From contig JAIBAF010000010.1 of NCBI GenBank assembly GCA_019695335.1, positions 16,995 to 80,994 of the forward strand: a stretch of 64,000 bases of DNA, in the 5' to 3' direction. The position numbers and the translations under genes were made by a program. Under the pieces are notes generated by a model. The model saw only the letters and a list, made by a program, of their open reading frames with translations. It did not search any database and was not told the DNA's origin. Positions 17,637-27,385 of this stretch are shown piece after piece (positions within the stretch are counted from its first letter, which is position 1; the number at the start of each line of letters is the position of its first letter). The DNA is from a bacterium (lineage in GTDB: Bacteria; CLD3; SB21).

Positions 17637-19246
17637 CCTTTGGTCTTTTCAAATACATAAATCGCAAACTTACGGTCCGGAGAGACGAACTGCTGAACAA
17701 ATTTATAATCGGGATTTTTTGTCAGATCGTCCTGCTGAACGTTGCTGCTGAGGCGCCAGCTATAATGCGTATCCCAAACAACCAAACCGCCTACCGGAAG
17801 CTCAGCCATTTTCTCTTTACGCATTTCCAGATAGTTGCCTGCGGCGTACTCTTTTGCATAATAATTGAAATCGTCAAAAAAGAAAAACCACGGATGCGCA
17901 ATCATCGTTTTCGGCGATTTCGTTTTCAAATTTTCCTCAAAATATACCTGAAAATTCTTAACCGTCTGATGCTCCGGAGCTAACTGCAAGGGCGGCTCTT
18001 TAATGAAAGTATATGCCATTGTCCCTATGGCCGCCGAAATTAGCATCAACTTTTGAAAAAAACGTCCGCTAAAATTCAAATAATGTTGCAAAACAAACAA
18101 CAATACCAGCAATAAAACCATTGAGAATTTCAAATAATCTTTCTGAGGTGATATAAAATAATCACCGATCAAATCAAACGAATAATACATCAACGTTATT
18201 ACGGTAATCCCTATTAAAGCGATCAATGACGTCTGTCGATTCTTTTGATCATTGAGCCACGTATTGGCGCCATCAAGAGCCCATAAAGCCATCATCGGCG
18301 CAACACCAACAAAATGCCGTAAAAATCCGATCGAAGCTACATTCCCCTTCCAATAAAAATACACGTGAGTACAAAAAATCAGTATACACGAAATATTGAT
18401 GATGTTGACACTGCGCTGACGGATATCATGAACCAATTGCAATAAAATAAAAACAAACAAAACAGGACCAACAATAAAAATAAATCGCTGAAAATAATGT
18501 TCAAACGGGCCGTTCTGATAAAGGCCATGCCCAAATGATTTGGAAGCAGTTAATAAATATAGCACGTCGCCGGTTGCTATCATACCGGCAATTTGGTATA
18601 ACGCTAAGCCGGTTCCCATAGCAAGAATCGGCCAGTATTTTTTCTCACGAAAAAATACAATCGCAAATATTGGCAAAATTAATACTAATTCCGTTCGTCC
18701 TAACGGCATCAACGATAACAGCAGCGCCGACGTCAACCATTTTTTCTTGTAGTAGTAATAAAGCCCGATTGCTAAAAAAAATGCGGCCAGAGGTTCGGTA
18801 CATAAACTATAACTCGTAATAAAAAACAGCGGCTGGAAAGCAATAAAAATAAGTGCAAGCCAAGGATTGGGTTTACCGGAAGCTTGTGCAGCTTTATAAG
18901 TAAAGTAACAGGTCGCAATTGATAATAGAATCGTTGCGGCTGCGCAATACCAATATCCTAATTGGGATGGCAATAAGAAAAAAATTATCGCAAGCGGCCG
19001 CCCCCAAATACTGAGAAAAAATTCCGGTTTTGTCATGGCCGCCTGTGCCATAAAATAACGGCCGATATTATCGTCGTCGTACGGACGCGGCGACTGTATC
19101 GTCCAATATGCCGCGATGGCCGCAAATCCTGCTAAAATCAATACAATATTTTTCCACGATATTGCAAAAACATCTTCTTTATTCTGATTCTGTGAATTGG
19201 ATGATGACGCAATTCTGCCTGTTTTGACGGAAGCTGGCATGATCAC
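17633..19246 (-). CDS. GT-C-like polytopic membrane protein
   Basis: About 537 residues with roughly 11-12 membrane spans. After the first helix the periplasmic loop carries SPRPYDDDNIGRYFMAQAA (about residues 52-70), whose acidic cluster is placed as in GT-C glycosyltransferases (ArnT/PMT type). A soluble C-terminal region (about 440-535) contains FFFDDFNYYAKEYAAG and WDTHYSW. The likely role is transfer of a sugar from a lipid carrier on the outer face of the inner membrane; this is inferred from topology. Start is GTG 19246 (overlapping the nuoL stop) or ATG 19240. Its position within the nuo cluster is unusual. Confidence 0.7.
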   Translation of the reverse strand: MIMPASVKTGRIASSSNSQNQNKEDVFAISWKNIVLILAGFAAIAAYWTIQSPRPYDDDNIGRYFMAQAAMTKPEFFLSIWGRPLAIIFFLLPSQLGYWYCAAATILLSIATCYFTYKAAQASGKPNPWLALIFIAFQPLFFITSYSLCTEPLAAFFLAIGLYYYYKKKWLTSALLLSLMPLGRTELVLILPIFAIVFFREKKYWPILAMGTGLALYQIAGMIATGDVLYLLTASKSFGHGLYQNGPFEHYFQRFIFIVGPVLFVFILLQLVHDIRQRSVNIINISCILIFCTHVYFYWKGNVASIGFLRHFVGVAPMMALWALDGANTWLNDQKNRQTSLIALIGITVITLMYYSFDLIGDYFISPQKDYLKFSMVLLLVLLFVLQHYLNFSGRFFQKLMLISAAIGTMAYTFIKEPPLQLAPEHQTVKNFQVYFEENLKTKSPKTMIAHPWFFFFDDFNYYAKEYAAGNYLEMRKEKMAELPVGGLVVWDTHYSWRLSSNVQQDDLTKNPDYKFVQQFVSPDRKFAIYVFEKTKG

Positions 19247-21222
19247 CGGTACATGGCTACGAGAATTTCAGGAATTGCAACATACAACGTTGCCAGGATT
19301 ATAAACAGCGCCAGCATCACGACAAGGATATAACTTTGCAGACGACCGCTCTGTACCGGCTGCATCAGGATTCCGATTCGAGTCGTGATAAATCCAACCA
19401 GATCGACGGAGCCGTCGACGATATTCCGGTCAAACCATGCACAGGCCGCAGAAATGCGGAACAAAATTTGATTGAGGATCCAACGCCAGATCTCATCGAT
19501 GTACCATTTATTTTCCAGATGAACATATAAGCGGCCAAGTTTGCTTCGTAACGGATCATGCATTTCAGTCGTCCATTCCGGCGACCGTTTAGCATACATT
19601 ATGAATGCAACTAGAATTCCCAATACGGCCACTCCGGCTGAAATGGCTGCGATCGACAAATGAAAAACACCTTCGTGTTCCCACGTTGGATTCAGAAAAG
19701 CAGCATACGTTTTTAAACCCAAAGCATGGGCAATATCGGCATTACCGATCAGCCCGGCTACAATGGATAAAATACCCAATACCACCAGCGGCAATGTCAT
19801 ACTCACCGGCGATTCGTGCGGATGTTTTTTCTCCGGCACTTCGCCCCAGAACGCAACGAAACACAATCTGAACATATAAAAAGCTGTGAAAAAAGCAGCC
19901 GTTAAACCGACGCCAAATAACACGTAGCCGTGGATATTACCCACTTCCATCGCTAAGGCTAAAATTTCATCTTTACTCCAAAATCCTGCAAACGGCGGAA
20001 TTCCTGCTAACGCAAGCGTTCCTATCAGAAACGTCCAAACCGTAATTTTCATTTTCGATCGAATGCCGCCCATCTCCCAAATATTATTCGTATGCATGGC
20101 ATGGATCACACTGCCGGAACCGAGGAACAGCAACGCTTTGAAAAATGCGTGTGTGAAGAGATGAAACGTTCCCGCCGTCTGCCCCATTAAAGCGAGATCA
20201 GTGCCGGAATGGCCGTGTGAAAAATTATTGACGCCGACCATACCGCCAATCCCCAACGCCATCATCATATATCCTAGTTGACTCAACGTTGAAAATGCCA
20301 AAATACGTTTGATATCGTGCTGAGCGATAGCAATAGTCGCCGCGAAAATAGCCGTGAAACCGCCAATATATGCAACAAATAACATTGTATCCGGTGAACC
20401 GGCGAAAATCATCACGGCGCGAGCGACCAAGAAAATTCCGGCTACGACCATCGTCGCGGCGTGAATCAATGCGGAAACAGGCGTCGGGCCTTCCATCGCG
20501 TCCGGCAACCAGATATGCAATGGAAACTGTCCGCTCTTGCCCATTGCACCAAAGAAAATTAAAAACGGAAATGCTCTCGCAAGCCATTCCGCAGTCTGAC
20601 CGTATTGTTGTTGAATTTCGGCAAAATTAAATGTTCCGAAATATCCCCATGCAATCAGCACGGCCATGAAAAATCCCAAATCGCCTGCGCGCGTAACTGA
20701 GAACGCTTTTTTGGCTGCATCGGCGGCCGATTTTTTATCGTAATAGTAACCGATCAATAAGTATGAACACAAACCAACGAGTTCCCAGAAAATAAACATC
20801 TGCAGTACGTTGTCCGAAAGAACCAATCCAAGCATTGAAAAAGTAAATAGCGACAAATAGGAAAAAAATCTCGCTTTGCCGTCTTCATGCGCCATGTAAC
20901 CCAGAGAATAAATATGAACCAACATCGATACCGTTGTCACGACGATCAACATCATCACCGACAAAGGATCGAGGTAAACACCGATGGTTACTTCAAGAGC
21001 CTTCCCGAGCGGAATCCATTCCAACGTTAAAGTTTGAGCTGTTCCGGCGCCGTTGTACATATCCAGCATCACACGGACCGATAAATAAAATGACGTCATA
21101 ACGGCCGCGCATGCAATCCATGCCGTCAGCGTTTTGTAATTCCGCGTAAATAAAACTGTGATGATGAATGAAAATAAAGGCAGTGCAGGAATGAGCCAGG
21201 CTAATTCATAATAAGTAGACAC
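19243..21222 (-). CDS. nuoL: NADH-quinone oxidoreductase subunit L
   Basis: 659 residues from a GTG at 21222, preferred because AGGAG lies 8 bases upstream; an upstream TTG (21240) would overlap this ribosome site. Key motifs are IFWELVGLCSYLLIG (conserved Glu), FPLHIWLPDAMEGPTPVSAL, then IHAATMVVAGIF, all typical of the NuoL/ND5 family. The C-terminal extension (about residues 560-659) fits the long lateral helix plus final membrane helix. It is the most distal proton-pumping subunit of complex I. It follows nuoK and overlaps the GT-C-like gene by four bases. Confidence 0.96.
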   Translation of the reverse strand: MSTYYELAWLIPALPLFSFIITVLFTRNYKTLTAWIACAAVMTSFYLSVRVMLDMYNGAGTAQTLTLEWIPLGKALEVTIGVYLDPLSVMMLIVVTTVSMLVHIYSLGYMAHEDGKARFFSYLSLFTFSMLGLVLSDNVLQMFIFWELVGLCSYLLIGYYYDKKSAADAAKKAFSVTRAGDLGFFMAVLIAWGYFGTFNFAEIQQQYGQTAEWLARAFPFLIFFGAMGKSGQFPLHIWLPDAMEGPTPVSALIHAATMVVAGIFLVARAVMIFAGSPDTMLFVAYIGGFTAIFAATIAIAQHDIKRILAFSTLSQLGYMMMALGIGGMVGVNNFSHGHSGTDLALMGQTAGTFHLFTHAFFKALLFLGSGSVIHAMHTNNIWEMGGIRSKMKITVWTFLIGTLALAGIPPFAGFWSKDEILALAMEVGNIHGYVLFGVGLTAAFFTAFYMFRLCFVAFWGEVPEKKHPHESPVSMTLPLVVLGILSIVAGLIGNADIAHALGLKTYAAFLNPTWEHEGVFHLSIAAISAGVAVLGILVAFIMYAKRSPEWTTEMHDPLRSKLGRLYVHLENKWYIDEIWRWILNQILFRISAACAWFDRNIVDGSVDLVGFITTRIGILMQPVQSGRLQSYILVVMLALFIILATLYVAIPEILVAMYR

Positions 21223-21240
21223 AACCGATTCTCCTAACAA

Positions 21241-21552
21241 CTATCGTTTGAGAGACGTTAATCCTTCGACTTCCAGACTTCGGAAGTTTTTGTAAACAAT
21301 CATAACAATCGCCAGCGCTACGGCCGCTTCAGCCGCAGCAATCGTGATAATAAAAATAACAAAAATGTGCCCCGTCACCGTAGCCGGGTACAGAAAGCGA
21401 TTGAACGCCAACGCAGCCAGGTTGATCGAATTAAATAAAATTTCAATGGATAAAAGCATGGATAAAACCGACCGGCGAATGAGCACACCCGTCATGCCGA
21501 TGGCAAATAAAATGACGCTTAATGTCAGATAATGATATAAACCAATTTCCAT
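21241..21552 (-). CDS. nuoK: NADH-quinone oxidoreductase subunit K
   Basis: 103 residues with three membrane helices. The conserved glutamates are in LLSIEILFNSINLAALAF (helix 2) and AAAEAAVALAIVMIVYKNFR (helix 3), the hydrophilic axis residues of NuoK/ND4L. ATG 21552 follows AAAGGAG; GTG 21555 is an alternative. It is placed between nuoJ and nuoL as in standard nuo operons. Confidence 0.96.
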   Translation of the reverse strand: MEIGLYHYLTLSVILFAIGMTGVLIRRSVLSMLLSIEILFNSINLAALAFNRFLYPATVTGHIFVIFIITIAAAEAAVALAIVMIVYKNFRSLEVEGLTSLKR

Positions 21553-21563
21553 CACATTCTCCT

Positions 21564-22148
21564 TTAGTGCTCTACTTTTTCAGCATGGAGTTCATGTTTC
21601 AATTCTCCGTCGTCATGATCTTCAATCTCATCAACCTCGGCTACCAATGGTTTGCGATCTTCTTGTTTCGCAATGTAGGTTGCTCCGATTAAAGCAACCA
21701 GCAATAAAATCGATACGACATCAAACGGAAAAATAAATTCACTTAATAATGCTTTTCCAATGAGGCCCAGAATATCAGCGGGAACCGCTGACATTTCGGC
21801 TGTCGTCCATTGAATTTTCACAACAATGGTGAGAATCAAACCCAACAATCCGAGAGCCAAAACCGGCGCCAAAAATTTTTGTGAATTAAATTGTTCTTTG
21901 TGTTCATCGTTGATTTTTGTAGTCAGCATGATCGCAAAGACAATCAGAATCGTGATCGCGCCGATATAAATCAGCACTTGTACTACGGCAATAAATTCAG
22001 CATCCAGCAGAACAAACAACGCGGCCAGGCAGAAAAGCATCCCGGCCAGAAATGTCGCCGATTTAAAAATATTGCGGTGCAGTATGACTGCCAGCGATGC
22101 GGCTATTGCCAAAGCTGCAAACAGATAAAACATCAATGCATGTACCAT
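21564..22148 (-). CDS. nuoJ: NADH-quinone oxidoreductase subunit J
   Basis: 194 residues, five membrane helices. The motif FVLLDAEFIAVVQVLIYIGA (about residues 45-64) followed by ITILIVFAIML is diagnostic for NuoJ/ND6. The C-terminal tail is charged and His/Glu-rich (DDGELKHELHAEKVEH). It forms part of the membrane arm near the quinone site. Only three bases separate it from nuoI and eight from nuoK. Confidence 0.96.
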   Translation of the reverse strand: MVHALMFYLFAALAIAASLAVILHRNIFKSATFLAGMLFCLAALFVLLDAEFIAVVQVLIYIGAITILIVFAIMLTTKINDEHKEQFNSQKFLAPVLALGLLGLILTIVVKIQWTTAEMSAVPADILGLIGKALLSEFIFPFDVVSILLLVALIGATYIAKQEDRKPLVAEVDEIEDHDDGELKHELHAEKVEH

Positions 22149-22151
22149 AAC

Positions 22152-22754
22152 TTACTCGCTTTGCTGTGCCGCCGATTTTTCAGCCTGCTTTTTTAAACGT
22201 TCTTCGTGTTCCCGTTTATTGATCACATTGACGATCTCGTTTTCACGGGGTGAAATAATCGGTAAATACGTCGATCCGGTTTGACGGCGGCTGGCGGTGT
22301 ACAGATCGTCGTTATATTTTTTATCTTTCACTAAAATCATGTCCATGTCTGCACGGTCATAAAATGAGAGTTCGTAATCATGTCCCATGATGATCGCGTC
22401 GAAATTGCACGCTTCAACGCACAAATTACAAAATTCGCATTTGGTGTAATCAAGAATAAAATCGTTGGCAATCCGCTTCTTCGTAGGGTCGGGATGTTTG
22501 TCATGCGTCACCTGAATACATGACACCGGACATACCACCACACACGCCATACAGGCCACACATTTGGTATAACCGGTAAACTCGCCTTCGGTTTCATACA
22601 TCATCTTCACATAACCGATAAAACGGTCCGCGAGCGGTTTTTTAATTTCCGGATATTGTACCGTAGTCTTTTTGCGAAACATATATTTGAATGTCACGCC
22701 GAGTCCGACGAACAGCGACCACAAACCTTTGATAACTTCGATTAAATAACGCAC
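22152..22754 (-). CDS. nuoI: NADH-quinone oxidoreductase subunit I (2x[4Fe-4S])
   Basis: 200 residues. Two ferredoxin-type motifs bind clusters N6a and N6b: CVACMACVVVCPVSC (about residues 65-79) and CEFCNLCVEACNFDA (about 106-120). In the second, the residue after the last cysteine is Asn instead of the usual Pro. The N-terminal helix (about 8-25) anchors it to the membrane arm. GTG start at 22754 follows AAGGAA. It passes electrons from the input side to NuoB. Confidence 0.96.
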   Translation of the reverse strand: MRYLIEVIKGLWSLFVGLGVTFKYMFRKKTTVQYPEIKKPLADRFIGYVKMMYETEGEFTGYTKCVACMACVVVCPVSCIQVTHDKHPDPTKKRIANDFILDYTKCEFCNLCVEACNFDAIIMGHDYELSFYDRADMDMILVKDKKYNDDLYTASRRQTGSTYLPIISPRENEIVNVINKREHEERLKKQAEKSAAQQSE

Positions 22755-22769
22755 AGTTTTTTCCTTCGG

Positions 22770-23750
22770 TTAGCTTTTAAACCAAAGCGCGACGGCGCCG
22801 GTAACCACTAAATTGACCAAAGCAAAAGGCAACAATATTTTCCATCCGAATTGCATCAAATGATCCACGCGCAATCTCGGGAAAGTCCAGCGGAACCACA
22901 TCATCAGAAAGATCAATGTGTATACTTTGATAATGAACACCAAAACATGCAGCCACACGGGTACTTGCGAATTATCTACAAAAGGAATCAACCATCCGCC
23001 GAGAAATAAAACCGTCATCAATGAACACGCCACGAGCATTTCAGTATATTCCGCCAAAAAGAAAAAAGCGAATTTCATCCCGGAATATTCGGTATGAAAT
23101 CCTGCTACCAATTCGGATTCCGCTTCGGGAAGATCAAACGGCGCGCGATTCGCTTCAGCTGTTGCCGCAATCAAAAACAAAAGAAATCCGAGCGGCTGAT
23201 AAATGACGTACCAAGTGCCCGAATCTTGCAACGCTACAATTTCACGCATCGATAATGTACCAGCGATTAAAAATACACCCAGTACCGATGTCACGAGCGG
23301 TATTTCATACGAAATCATTTGTGCGGCCGAACGCATGGCACCGATCAGCGCATAACGATTATTCGAACCGTAACCGGCCCAGATTACCGAAAACACCATC
23401 GAACTGCCAAGCGCGAAAACATATACGGCACCCATATTCAAATCCTGGACACCAAGATTTTGTGCAACCGGTATCGTCACAAATCCGGCAAACGGCGCCA
23501 CAAACGCTAACACCGGCGCCAAAAAGAAAATCACTTTATCCGACTGAATATTGCGGATATTTTCTTTGGTAACTAATTTGATGATATCGGCTGTCGTCTG
23601 TAGCAATCCCCACGGCCCCACGCGGTTAGGTCCGATTCGTGACTGTATCCACGCCGAAACTTTACGTTCCATGAAAACGAGAATCAGCACCTGTACAGCG
23701 ATGAGACTGAACAAGATGACCACATATAAAAGTCCCAGAATTACGTCCAT
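22770..23750 (-). CDS. nuoH: NADH-quinone oxidoreductase subunit H
   Basis: 326 residues with eight or nine helices. VFMERKVSAWIQSRIGPNRV (about residues 26-45) and FDLPEAESELVAGFHTEYSG (about 202-221) are the conserved loops lining the quinone chamber, with the E-A-E-S-E-L-V-A-G-F glutamates. NuoH links quinone chemistry to the proton-pumping arm. ATG 23750 is one codon after a GTG. There is a short gap to nuoI (15 bp) and 46 bp from nuoD. Confidence 0.97.
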   Translation of the reverse strand: MDVILGLLYVVILFSLIAVQVLILVFMERKVSAWIQSRIGPNRVGPWGLLQTTADIIKLVTKENIRNIQSDKVIFFLAPVLAFVAPFAGFVTIPVAQNLGVQDLNMGAVYVFALGSSMVFSVIWAGYGSNNRYALIGAMRSAAQMISYEIPLVTSVLGVFLIAGTLSMREIVALQDSGTWYVIYQPLGFLLFLIAATAEANRAPFDLPEAESELVAGFHTEYSGMKFAFFFLAEYTEMLVACSLMTVLFLGGWLIPFVDNSQVPVWLHVLVFIIKVYTLIFLMMWFRWTFPRLRVDHLMQFGWKILLPFALVNLVVTGAVALWFKS

Positions 23751-23796
23751 CACACATTCGCCTTAATTTAAGCTCAACACTTGATCACTTAGTTTT

Positions 23797-25011
23797 CTAC
23801 CGGTCAACATCTCCTAAAACAATATCCACGCTTCCGAGAATCGCAATCAGGTCAGCAATTTTCCATCCTCGCGCCGCCAACGGCAGAATTGATAAATTCG
23901 TAAAACTCGGCGTACGGTATTTAACCCGATTCGGTTTGACCGAACCGTCCGATTCCATATACACCCCGTATTCACCGCGCGGAGCTTCCTGACGAATATA
24001 CACATCGCCAACCGGCGGCTTGATATTGCGGGCCAACTTTTTCACTTTATAATCGCCTTCCGGCAATCCATCCAAAGCCTGACGGACAATTTTCGCCGCT
24101 TCCATGATTTCATCCATGCGTACGCGAAACCGATCGTAACAATCGCCGTTGAAATAAACCGGAATATTAAAATCAAATTTTGGATACAATGAATACGGTT
24201 CTTCTTTCCGCAAATCCCACGGCAAACCGCAAGCGCGTAACATCGGACCGGTTATATCATAGCTGATCGCTTCTTCCAGCGTGATCGCGCCGATACCGCG
24301 TGTACGTTCGACAAAAATTACATTGCCTGTGATCAGGTCATGATAATCCGCCACGCGATCCGGTAAAATTTTCAGAAAATCATTCACCATTTGAATAAAC
24401 TTCGGCGTCACATCTTCGGCTACGCCGCCAACGCGAATGTATCCGTAAGTCAACCGGCTACCACAAATTTCCTCAAACATATCGAGGATCGTTTCACGTT
24501 CACGGAACCCGTAAACAAATCCCGTTAACGCCCCAATATCGGCCGCAAAAGCTCCCATCCACATCAAGTGCGATGCAATACGATTCAATTCCGACACGAT
24601 GACCCGAATGTACTCCGCTCGCTCCGGAACTTCGATCGATGCTAGCTTTTCTACCGCCGCCGCAACGCCCCAATTGGCATTCATCGAGCCAAGATAATCC
24701 ATTCGGTCAGTAAAAGGCACGATCTGTTGGTAAGTGCGGTTTTCGGAAATCTTTTCAAACGTGCGGTGCAAATAGCCCAGATCCGGTTCACAACTCTTAA
24801 CGACTTCCCCTTCCATGCTCACAACGAGGCGTAACACGCCATGCGTGCTCGGATGCTGCGGCCCGATATTCATTAAAAATTCCTCGACGTGCAATTCATT
24901 CTCCGGCAAACCGCGGAGAATTTGTTTTTTCCTTGGAGGAATCTGATCGATTAACGGAATATCTTTACGGAAGGTTTTCTTCGACGCACTATGGGTTAAC
25001 TGTTCTGACAT
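23797..25011 (-). CDS. nuoD: NADH-quinone oxidoreductase subunit D
   Basis: 404 residues from ATG 25011; an upstream ATG at 25026 is possible, but the downstream one has AGAG at better spacing. The quinone-site motifs are NIGPQHPSTHGVLRL (conserved His) and DRMDYLGSMNANWG (the Tyr of the quinone site). The C-terminus ends DIVLGDVDR, typical of the 49-kDa subunit. NuoD with NuoB forms the quinone-reducing module. nuoC and nuoD are separate genes, not fused as in E. coli. The 97-bp gap to nuoC holds an 8-bp dyad. Confidence 0.97.
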   Translation of the reverse strand: MSEQLTHSASKKTFRKDIPLIDQIPPRKKQILRGLPENELHVEEFLMNIGPQHPSTHGVLRLVVSMEGEVVKSCEPDLGYLHRTFEKISENRTYQQIVPFTDRMDYLGSMNANWGVAAAVEKLASIEVPERAEYIRVIVSELNRIASHLMWMGAFAADIGALTGFVYGFRERETILDMFEEICGSRLTYGYIRVGGVAEDVTPKFIQMVNDFLKILPDRVADYHDLITGNVIFVERTRGIGAITLEEAISYDITGPMLRACGLPWDLRKEEPYSLYPKFDFNIPVYFNGDCYDRFRVRMDEIMEAAKIVRQALDGLPEGDYKVKKLARNIKPPVGDVYIRQEAPRGEYGVYMESDGSVKPNRVKYRTPSFTNLSILPLAARGWKIADLIAILGSVDIVLGDVDR

Positions 25012-25035
25012 AATTACTCTGCTCATTCAAAATAG

Positions 25036-25096
25036 CCCGCGAAACACACAAAATTTTTCATTATTTTAATTTGCACTTTTTCGCGTTATTCGCGGG
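25036..25096 (-). repeat. inverted repeat in the nuoC-nuoD gap
   Basis: CCCGCGAA (25036-25043) and TTCGCGGG (25089-25096) are perfect complements flanking 45 AT-rich bases. It is the only sizeable gap within nuoA-L. A long-range stem here could protect or process the transcript; no U-run follows, so it is not a classic terminator. Confidence 0.4.
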
Positions 25097-25108
25097 AAAT
25101 CGTATTCA

Positions 25109-25573
25109 TCATTTAAAATCCGGTTTTTTTACAAAAAATCCAGGACGTTCATAATCCTTTCTTAATCCATGCCCGACAAAATCCGGCGGCGTCAGAATGC
25201 GACGCAGTTCGGGATGACCTTCAAATTGAACACCGTACAGATCAAACACTTCGCGCTCAGTCCAATTCGCAATACCCCACCACTTCGTCAACGACTCAAT
25301 CACCGGTTTTTGCCGGTCAAGTTTAACTTTGACTAATAGATAATGTTTGTGGCGGTAAGATTGAAAACCGTAGATCAGGTGAATTTGGTTTTCAGAAAGA
25401 TGATCAGAGGCTGTCAGAAGATCGAGAACGGTACAATTCAATTCGGGAGATTCACGAATAAATTCAACAAAGGAGAAAAAATCATTTTTGTCAATAATCA
25501 GATTTTTATCGAATTCTGCTTCCGTCTTCGGAAACCGGCTTTTAACCAGTTCAACAATCGCTTGAAATTCCAT
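25109..25573 (-). CDS. nuoC: NADH-quinone oxidoreductase subunit C
   Basis: 154 residues, the 30-kDa subunit family. Diagnostic stretches are NWTEREVFDLYGVQFEGHPE (about residues 108-127), then LRRILTPPDFVGHGLRKDYE. It is a structural subunit at the join of the peripheral arm, partner of NuoB, D and I. It starts 23 bp after nuoB and has only a weak ribosome site. Confidence 0.96.
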   Translation of the reverse strand: MEFQAIVELVKSRFPKTEAEFDKNLIIDKNDFFSFVEFIRESPELNCTVLDLLTASDHLSENQIHLIYGFQSYRHKHYLLVKVKLDRQKPVIESLTKWWGIANWTEREVFDLYGVQFEGHPELRRILTPPDFVGHGLRKDYERPGFFVKKPDFK

Positions 25574-25596
25574 AAGTATTTTTTTTAATGTTGGGA

Positions 25597-26124
25597 TTAA
25601 TCTTCAACAACAGATTTTTTGCGAAGCACCCCTTCCTTTTCGATTTTCTTTTGCAGTTGCAATAAACCGTCGATCAAAGCTTCCGGACGAGGCGGACAGC
25701 CGGGAAGATAGACATCCACGGGTACCAACTGATCCACACCTTTGACAACTGTGTAAGAATCATAGTAAAAAGGGCCTCCGCCAATCGCACATGAACCCAT
25801 CGCGATCACATATTTTGGTTCCGGCATTTGATCATATAATTGTTTTACCCTCGGCGCCATTTTTTCGGTTACCGTGCCGGCGACAATCATCAGGTCGGCC
25901 TGACGAGGTGAGGCGCGCATGACTTCTGCGCCGAAACGCGACATGTCGAATTTCGACATCATCGTCGCCATCATTTCGATCGCACAGCACGCCAGCCCGA
26001 ATCCCAAAGGCCATAACGAATTTTTTGTGCCCCAAGTAAAAATTTTATCGATACTGGTAATGACAATTTCTCCGCCGGGAAATTTTTCGATCTTCGGAAA
26101 AACGTCTTCATTCACTACTCCCAT
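25597..26124 (-). CDS. nuoB: NADH-quinone oxidoreductase subunit B (N2 cluster)
   Basis: 175 residues. The four cysteines for cluster N2 are in [12 protein letters not shown] (adjacent pair), [14 protein letters not shown] and [16 protein letters not shown] 26124 is chosen because AAGGAG lies 7 bases upstream, inside the end of nuoA, giving a 10-base overlap; an upstream GTG at 26145 is less likely. NuoB carries the last cluster before quinone. Confidence 0.97.
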   Translation of the reverse strand: MGVVNEDVFPKIEKFPGGEIVITSIDKIFTWGTKNSLWPLGFGLACCAIEMMATMMSKFDMSRFGAEVMRASPRQADLMIVAGTVTEKMAPRVKQLYDQMPEPKYVIAMGSCAIGGGPFYYDSYTVVKGVDQLVPVDVYLPGCPPRPEALIDGLLQLQKKIEKEGVLRKKSVVED

Positions 26125-26477
26125 TCGAGCGCTCCTTTCTTCCACGCGTACACTAGGCCAAATACCAGCACAATTGTAAAAAACGTAATCTCAACAAACG
26201 CTACCACGGGAATCGAATTGAATACTTTGACTAATGGAATGAAAAATACTACTTCCACGTCGAAAACGACGAAAAGCAGGGCAAATAAATAATAACGAAT
26301 GTTGAATTGAAAATAGGAATCGGCTTGGGCGGGCAATTCGCCGCATTCATACGGCGTTAGTTTCGCTTTGGAAGGTTTACTCGGACGCAGGGCCCATGAA
26401 GCCAGCATCGCTACCAGCACCATCCCCGAACCGCCCAGTATAAAAATCAAAACGTAAAGGTATTCTTGCTGCAACAT
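26115..26477 (-). CDS. nuoA: NADH-quinone oxidoreductase subunit A
   Basis: 120 residues with three membrane helices. The loop [20 protein letters not shown] carries the conserved Y-E-C-G motif, and [20 protein letters not shown] holds the conserved acidic residues of helix 2. It is the first nuo gene, with GGAGAGAG before ATG 26477. A divergence in spacing (118 bp to the next upstream gene) suggests a promoter at 26478-26595. Confidence 0.97.
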   Translation of the reverse strand: MLQQEYLYVLIFILGGSGMVLVAMLASWALRPSKPSKAKLTPYECGELPAQADSYFQFNIRYYLFALLFVVFDVEVVFFIPLVKVFNSIPVVAFVEITFFTIVLVFGLVYAWKKGALEWE

Positions 26478-26595
26478 GCTCTCTCTCCTTCTGCCCGGTG
26501 AGAATTCGGACGAGAATCTTTAAAAACGCGACCAATATAAAAAGATAATTTCTATTGTGCAAGCGCGATAGAAGTTTTTTTATGAACCTTCAAAA

Positions 26596-27345
26596 TCAAA
26601 AACTTTTTGTCATACTTGCGCCGATATAATAGCTGTTCATTCCGATCGACGGAATACTTTCGATCCGGAAATTATATCCGGAAAGCTTTTGTCGCTTGTT
26701 GTACATACGCACAGCATTGATCGCGCTCAGTACGTGATTGACTACAACGCCATAAACAACAAATTGCGAATAACGTTTATAATTACGACTTTCCAGACGT
26801 TTATCCTCAAAACGGTTCTGGTTTGTTTCATTATCCCACTGCCAAAAATTGGCCGTATTTTCCTCATACACAGCTTCCGGTCCAAAAAAACGGCGTTGAA
26901 TATCATTGAAAGCATAAATATCCGTAAATTTACCGATCACTGAAAAATATCCCGACGGTTTCGATGTTTTCCAATTAACGTTTGCATGGGCCGCAGCTAA
27001 CGCTTCGGCGTCGGACCGCGACCAATGGCTGTAACTCTGGAAATAAAAATGTCCGGCCCACAAAAGGGCTTCACTGGCAAAAAAATATTTCCCGGATTGC
27101 CATTCCCGTAACTGCCAATTATTTAGGTAGAGTTCACCCACGCCGGGTACAAGCAGAGACAACAACAACGCTTTTTTCTTTGATTTGACGGTAACGTCTT
27201 GTGTCAAATCATTCTGAGCAGGATAAACAGGAATGGTCCTAATACCTGCAACGCTAAATTTCTGTTTCTCAAATTTCAGAGTACCATCCGACGCGTGCAA
27301 AGATGAAAAAATTACAACAAGAAAAAAAATAAACCACCACCGCAT
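26596..27345 (-). CDS. DUF5683-like envelope protein
   Basis: 249 residues with a signal peptide or N-terminal helix (MRWWFIFFLVVIFSSLHAS). After a basic stretch, ALLLSLLVPGVGELYLNNWQ (about residues 60-79) matches the 'S-x-x-x-P-G-x-G-Q-x-Y' entrance of DUF5683-type proteins found in FCB bacteria. One or two hydrophobic helices follow. Function is unknown. It has a good ribosome site (AAAGGGAAA). It lies 118 bp upstream of nuoA and 40 bp downstream of a sensor kinase gene on the same strand. Confidence 0.6.
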   Translation of the reverse strand: MRWWFIFFLVVIFSSLHASDGTLKFEKQKFSVAGIRTIPVYPAQNDLTQDVTVKSKKKALLLSLLVPGVGELYLNNWQLREWQSGKYFFASEALLWAGHFYFQSYSHWSRSDAEALAAAHANVNWKTSKPSGYFSVIGKFTDIYAFNDIQRRFFGPEAVYEENTANFWQWDNETNQNRFEDKRLESRNYKRYSQFVVYGVVVNHVLSAINAVRMYNKRQKLSGYNFRIESIPSIGMNSYYIGASMTKSF

Positions 27346-27385
27346 TCTATTTTCCCTTTCTGATTTTTTTCAGACCATGAGCCAA

